Shown: positions 59,331-64,000 of the stretch, one piece after another
Layout of the letters: each line of letters starts with the position of its first letter
Numbering within the stretch: position 1 is the first letter of the stretch
Source: Phalacrocorax aristotelis
Lineage: Eukaryota > Chordata > Aves > Suliformes > Phalacrocoracidae
Direction: 5' to 3'
DNA length: 64,000 nucleotides
Assembly: GCF_949628215.1 (NCBI RefSeq)
Contig: NC_134282.1
Coordinates: 12,522,223 to 12,586,222, forward strand
Translations under genes and position numbers: made by a program
Notes under the pieces: generated by a model
Told to the model about the DNA's origin: nothing
Databases searched by the model: none
What the model saw: the letters and a program-made list of their open reading frames with translations, nothing else

Positions 59331-62300
59331 CTTAGGGAAAACGTTCCCGGCCAGGCGGGAAAGGGCGTCCGTCGCACTGACACATCGGGCACCCACCTTA
59401 TCTCCGCGCTCCAAGCGGGGCGGCTCGGGGGAGACTCGGTAACGGGCTGACAGTAGCTGCTCTGTGTTGATCCGTAGACAAATCCCACATTTATCGGCGG
59501 TGCGGTTATGCAAGCGGCACAGTTACATAATTGGAATCTAAAAATACAGGGAAAAGCACCGTACGCGTGTTACTGTACCTTAATGTGTCTGAAGTAAATA
59601 AAAGGCAGTGTGGAAACATGAGTAACTATTGCAGGTGCAGGTGGGAACCAGAGCCAGGAATTGCTCTCCGCTGTTCCAAAGTGTTTCCTTTTTGTTTGTT
59701 TCAGACGGTCTTAAACGTCTGATAGCTCTGGGTTTTCAAATGTCTGTCATACATGGTGATATTCAGATATATATGTATGGTCACACAGTATAAACCAAGG
59801 TCCAGTGGAATTAGGACACTCTGTCCAAAGATTTTTATAAAAATCTTCTATTCAATAGTCAGTCATGATAACATGCAAAATCTGAACATGGTGGTAATCA
59901 GAAATGCGGTTTTTAAAACTGACACAAAAAGGTAGTAAAAACGTGTTGCCAAAAGTGATTTTCAATGCGTTTTTTTGTCACAGTAAAAATATTGTTTTTA
60001 CGGAACTGTCAAAAGTAGGGCAGACTGGTGACACTGCTTATAATCTTTATAAAAGTTACACAGGAGTCCTGCTGGGAAAATAAACACAACTGAACAGTGC
60101 TGAAAAGCCAAGGGGAGGAGTAAAATATTAAACTGAGAGATCTATTTTTTTTTAGGTAACGGGCCTAACGTGCTCTGATGCCCATGCGTTCCAGAGGGCG
60201 AGAGGGTGGGTGAGGGCGCCTGGCGGCGTGCAGGGACGCACCGGCCACGCACTCCTCGAGCAGTGGCTGACAGAGGGCTCTGCGCAACCTGCCTGCAGCG
60301 AGCCTCCGCCGCACCAGGGGCGAGCAGGGCCCCCCGCGCTGTGGGCTCTGCAGTGTGTGATTCAGGGAGAGGAAAGGCTCTCCGGGATTAAATGAAAACT
60401 GCTCAGCCCCTGGTAGAGGTCAGGATTCTAAAGGCGCTGCTCTGTACTAGAGAGGCTGCCCTGAAGAAGAGACAGGCTGGATGCTACACCATTTGCCGCA
60501 TCACCACAGATGGATGAGGTGGTGGTGGTGGGGCTGTTTGAAGGTACCTCCGCCCCTGCCCTGCTCACCACACCACACCCACAGGCGCTGCTCCGTAGGG
60601 CTCTGGTGATCATCCCCCCAGTCCCTAAGCGATACTTCCATCTACAGTGGTGGGCGCCATTGCAGGCTCTAGGGAAGATGACCGAAGCGACCGTGATCTT
60701 CAGCCTCCCTCATCAAGGTCAGATGAGGAGAGGTGGTTGACTGGGAGCAATCTGGTTTTAGACCTGCGCTAAAGAGCCTGTTGGAAAGCCACCAGCAGCT
60801 GTTGCAACAGATGGTGTCTAAAGAACAACAGCATCCACCGCAGATCGGGAACTGCTGGCCTTGCAGCAGCAGCAGGGCTCGTTTGACAAGTTCTGACTTT
60901 CCTACAACCTCCACATTTCTGGGATGTGGGAGGTGTTCAGCCCTCTTGCCTTGGGGTGTACTGGGGTATCACCTGGCTTCCTGGGAGAAACACCCACTGG
61001 GTTTGTGTTTCCGAGGGAGGCAGCCCGGGCGGGAGGAGCAGGTGAGGTTTGCTTGTGGGTCAAGACTGACACAGTGCCGGTGGCCGTGGGACTGGCTGGG
61101 TATTGGTGGAGATACGCATTAACACTGCAAAGAAGATAAATGTCTGGAAATTTCTCCCTACTGTTCATGTCTTCCTGTAATATTTTAAGACGTCTTAAAA
61201 TAATATTTAGGTGGATGGGGGCTTTCTGTTTTGCAGAGACAAGAAACACTTGAGAGATGTCTACGTACCGGCTCCTCTGGAGGAAGCACAGGCTCATGGT
61301 AGTGATTTGGTTTTGTTTGCTTTGTCCCTGGTGAGTTTAGCTGTGTGCTACAGATAAATACAAGCAGTGTAAAATAAATATAAATTTTATTTTCCCTGCC
61401 TCTATGCAGGGATCCAGCTTTGGTTTTTCCCAAGTGCTCTGCTGATGTCACACACGTGCATAACCTGGGTCTCCCTGTCTGGCCAGAAAGTGCCATGGCG
61501 ATCTCAGAGCTTCTAACAATCACAGTTCACATCATCGCCAAGTGACAGCAATGTAGCTTTAGCAGCCACATTAATGAAACTCATTACCAATGATCTGGTC
61601 CTTTTGCTTTTTTCCAAGGCTGCCTCATCACAGGGGAGAATGGTCTCTGAGGACAGATTGGGCTTTCATAAAGACAACTGCATACATCTTACATTGAGTT
61701 AATTATTCTGCTCCCAAGCCAGCTGTGGAGCAGTGTACTGGGAACCTTACAATTTAAAGCACTTACATCCTCAAAATAGTCTCTTATTCATATGTAGTAC
61801 ATCAAGGATAGTATTACATGACTATTATGTGGTGGGCAAGGGAAAATCAGGGCATTTGGAGGTCACCGAGAGGAGTCCACGTAATGTAGCACGTGAAGTG
61901 GCCTCAGTGCATTTTTCTAAACCAGAGTTTATATTTAGAAAGGCCTGGTCTGTACCTACCAGGGTTTCTTCTAGCACATGTAGAATTTTCTGCAGGCTTT
62001 CTCTCCAAATAACCCTTGAGAAGATTCCTAAAACACTGGTGAAGGCACTGCCTAATGAGGTAAGTAGTGGAAGGTAATGAGCGCTGGCTGAAGACTCAAA
62101 GAAAAGGATGTGCCAAAATACCAAATGTGGGTTTGTTTCTACGTTATACTTTTGTTTTGTTCATTTCACAAGGTATCATTTTGTCTGAATTACTTCAACC
62201 ATCCCCAGTGAAATTATGCTTTTTATTTAGAAAAAAAAAAAAGCTGAATTTATCTTTTGCACTCTAACATACTCAGCACACTAGGGAAGAGGTCGTACTT

Positions 62301-63235
62301 AGCCCTCCTATTACCCATTGCCTTTCTGAATGACTAAAGAAATTAACTTAAACCTACCACTAGAGAGAAAGTCCTCTTGTGTACAAGCAAAGGTGCTGTT
62401 TGGAAGATTTAAGATGCTTTTGAAGATATACCTTCAGCCTCACCCAACTCAACCCACTCATACTGGCAAACATCAATCTTAAGAGCTCTTGCTTGTCATA
62501 ATCCTTTACCATACAACTCTGTATTTCTCTTTCATTTATTTTTCCTTTCTATATTTTCACATTCAAGACAGATTTTACTGATTTATTTCTTAATAAGTTT
62601 TGATTGAGTAAAAACATTTAACCCCTTTGCTTGCTCTGGAATTTTTACCCTTCTTCACTCAAATCTCTTTAGGAAATCTGATTCTGTGCTGACATCTTCA
62701 TTGAACCCCACTGACCATAAGTGAGGGTAGAATTTGGCTCTATTTATTCAAGAAGAGTAGCTGTTAAAGAAAGAGATCTAACTTTGCCTGGTGTAGCTCA
62801 CACCTGCCGTTTCTCTGGGAGAATACCTTAACAGATACACAGAGGTACAAACATGGTCCTTTTGTTCTATGTGATCTTTTTTTAATCCTTTCACAAGTGG
62901 GTAGCAATCTTGTGAAAATAATGTCTTGATGGGTAACTTTCTACTGCAGCGATTATGATCTTTTGTAATAATTGAGTAGGCACAGTACTTTGATCTGACA
63001 TTGAAGAGATTAAGTTGCCTTTAGAGATTCTACCCCACTATCTTTTTCAGGCTGGATAAACAGGAATCCTTGCATCATTTTCTCCTTCTTGAGTAACTAA
63101 TTACGGACAATTATATTTTATAATTCCTTAATAGATAAAGACAAGTGAAAGTGATACTTGTATTTTAAAGCCTCACTTGGAGGTGAAAAAAGCTAGTTAC
63201 GGTAAAGGGAATAACAATAACTGACACCATAATGG
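59331..63235. other. Upstream flank of PAQR9, no gene recognised
   Basis: AT-rich DNA with a GC-richer island-like segment at about 60180-61100. That segment holds two plus-strand frames, 60510-60740 and 60733-61122, overlapping by eight bases; the second starts with a Gln/Leu-rich stretch. I cannot assign either to a family. A poly-A run lies at 62231-62242 without an attached element. Confidence 0.5.
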
Positions 63236-63553
63236 TTACATAGCAATGCTTATTTTAACCTCTCTTTCACCAGAGTCTTCTGATTTTCTGCCCTCTTTAC
63301 CTTCAGGTTGAATATTTTCAGGTTTATGAACCTCTTTATGCTTTAAAAACCAGCAATAACACCAATCTGAAAAAAAACTGTAAGCACAGCAAACTGGGAA
63401 AAAACACAACTTAAGAAAATTTCTCTGAGTATTTGGTTGTTGTCTTTTTAAAGTTCTTGTTTTTGAAAGATTAGGGGTAGAACTTGTGTTTTTCTGGACA
63501 GCAGCAAATCTGAACATAAGAAGAACAGCATATTGTGTGTATACATATTTCAT
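63236..63553 (-). CDS. Unassigned 105-codon frame with internal splice acceptor (hypothetical)
   Basis: I do not recognise this. The minus-strand frame is open for 105 codons. Its last 43 codons (from 63366) are polar and charged, with a WCYCWF cluster then a Lys/Glu-rich tail ending KISIAM and TAA. They directly follow a strong acceptor-like sequence, a run of eight T then CAG, ending at 63367. This could be the 3'-terminal exon of a minus-strand gene lying beyond the right edge, an exon of a non-coding RNA, or chance. Canonical AATAAA signals on this strand first appear several hundred bases further left, which weakens the terminal-exon reading. Confidence 0.2.
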   Translation of the reverse strand: MKYVYTQYAVLLMFRFAAVQKNTSSTPNLSKTRTLKRQQPNTQRNFLKLCFFPVCCAYSFFSDWCYCWFLKHKEVHKPENIQPEGKEGRKSEDSGEREVKISIAM

Positions 63554-64000
63554 ATATGTTTCCCGTGGTCAGAATGCACCACTGTCCCACCTACCAGGGG
63601 CTCACAGCAAGCGCAAAGTACACCTTGTCCTTTGCAAGGGTTGCAGGACTGAACCCTCACTTACAAACTGCACAGCTAAGGAAATTGTTTTGTTTGTATG
63701 TGCAGAGTGAGAGTGTTTTCCAGAGCACAAATTGCTACTCGCTGTTAGTAAGCTGAAAGGAGGGACCCTTGGTATGGACAAAGGAAAGATTGCGGTTGCA
63801 CTCATCTTGAACTTCCATGCTTTTAAACAGCTGATAAATTTGCCAATCTGGATTCAGCCACATAGGCTAATTCTCTCTGACAAGAAGCTGCAGGATAACT
63901 TTCGTAAATAAGCCTTCATTTGATGCTTGCACTAATGCCTGGAAAATACACGGCAAATTACCAACCTTTCTCAGCCAGCCAGTACGAGTCAGATGTTGCC
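63554..64000. other. Right flank, nothing recognised
   Basis: No repeat, exon or RNA gene that I can support. In human the next gene beyond PAQR9 is U2SURP; no U2SURP exon is visible here. Confidence 0.5.

Noticed and set aside
1-64000. CRISPR arrays, tRNA or rRNA genes, bacterial operons, phage or plasmid features
   Set aside because: None seen. The sequence is vertebrate nuclear DNA with spliced genes and avian retroelements.

Overview
The window looks like nuclear DNA from a bird, most likely a neoavian species. The evidence is avian CR1 LINE 3' ends carrying the ATTCTRTG-type terminus, a solo endogenous-retrovirus LTR of a type common in Neoaves, compact introns, and two CpG-island genes whose proteins read as close orthologues of vertebrate PCOLCE2 and PAQR9. 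There are no bacterial features. Nearly all open reading frames here are chance frames in introns or intergenic DNA, or shadows in GC-rich islands.

Layout, left to right. Positions 1-1254 are 3' flank. Positions 1687-28467 (minus strand) hold a complete PCOLCE2 coding sequence in nine exons. I assembled it from splice sites and reading phase: 1269 nt, 422 codons plus stop. Exon 1 lies in a CpG island (about 28020-28900), and a plausible poly(A) signal sits at 1278-1283. The introns hold a young CR1 fragment at 8196-8449, a CR1 tail at 7060-7236, a solo LTR at 13683-14275 and an old, long CR1 relic at about 19290-20250. Positions 28905-56770 are roughly 28 kb of intergenic DNA with no gene I can support. 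It carries one CR1 (32230-32620), one probable MIR-like SINE relic (52766-53056) and simple repeats. Positions 57525-58781 (minus strand) hold the intronless PAQR9 coding sequence (418 codons) with its own CpG island reaching to about 59330. Positions 59331-64000 are upstream flank without a recognised gene. A 105-codon minus-strand frame at 63236-63553, with a strong internal splice acceptor, is the only unexplained coding-like stretch there.

The two genes are neighbours in the same orientation, as I recall for the human 3q23 region (TRPC1, PCOLCE2, PAQR9, U2SURP). They do not form an operon or shared pathway: PCOLCE2 is a secreted enhancer of procollagen C-proteinase, and PAQR9 is a multi-pass membrane progestin receptor-family protein. 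I found no undescribed biological system. The most useful second-look items are the triplet-repeat-encoded homopolymers at the N-termini of both proteins, in-frame skippable exons in the NTR domain, a broken MIR-like SINE with an insertion, and the coding-like frame near the right edge.
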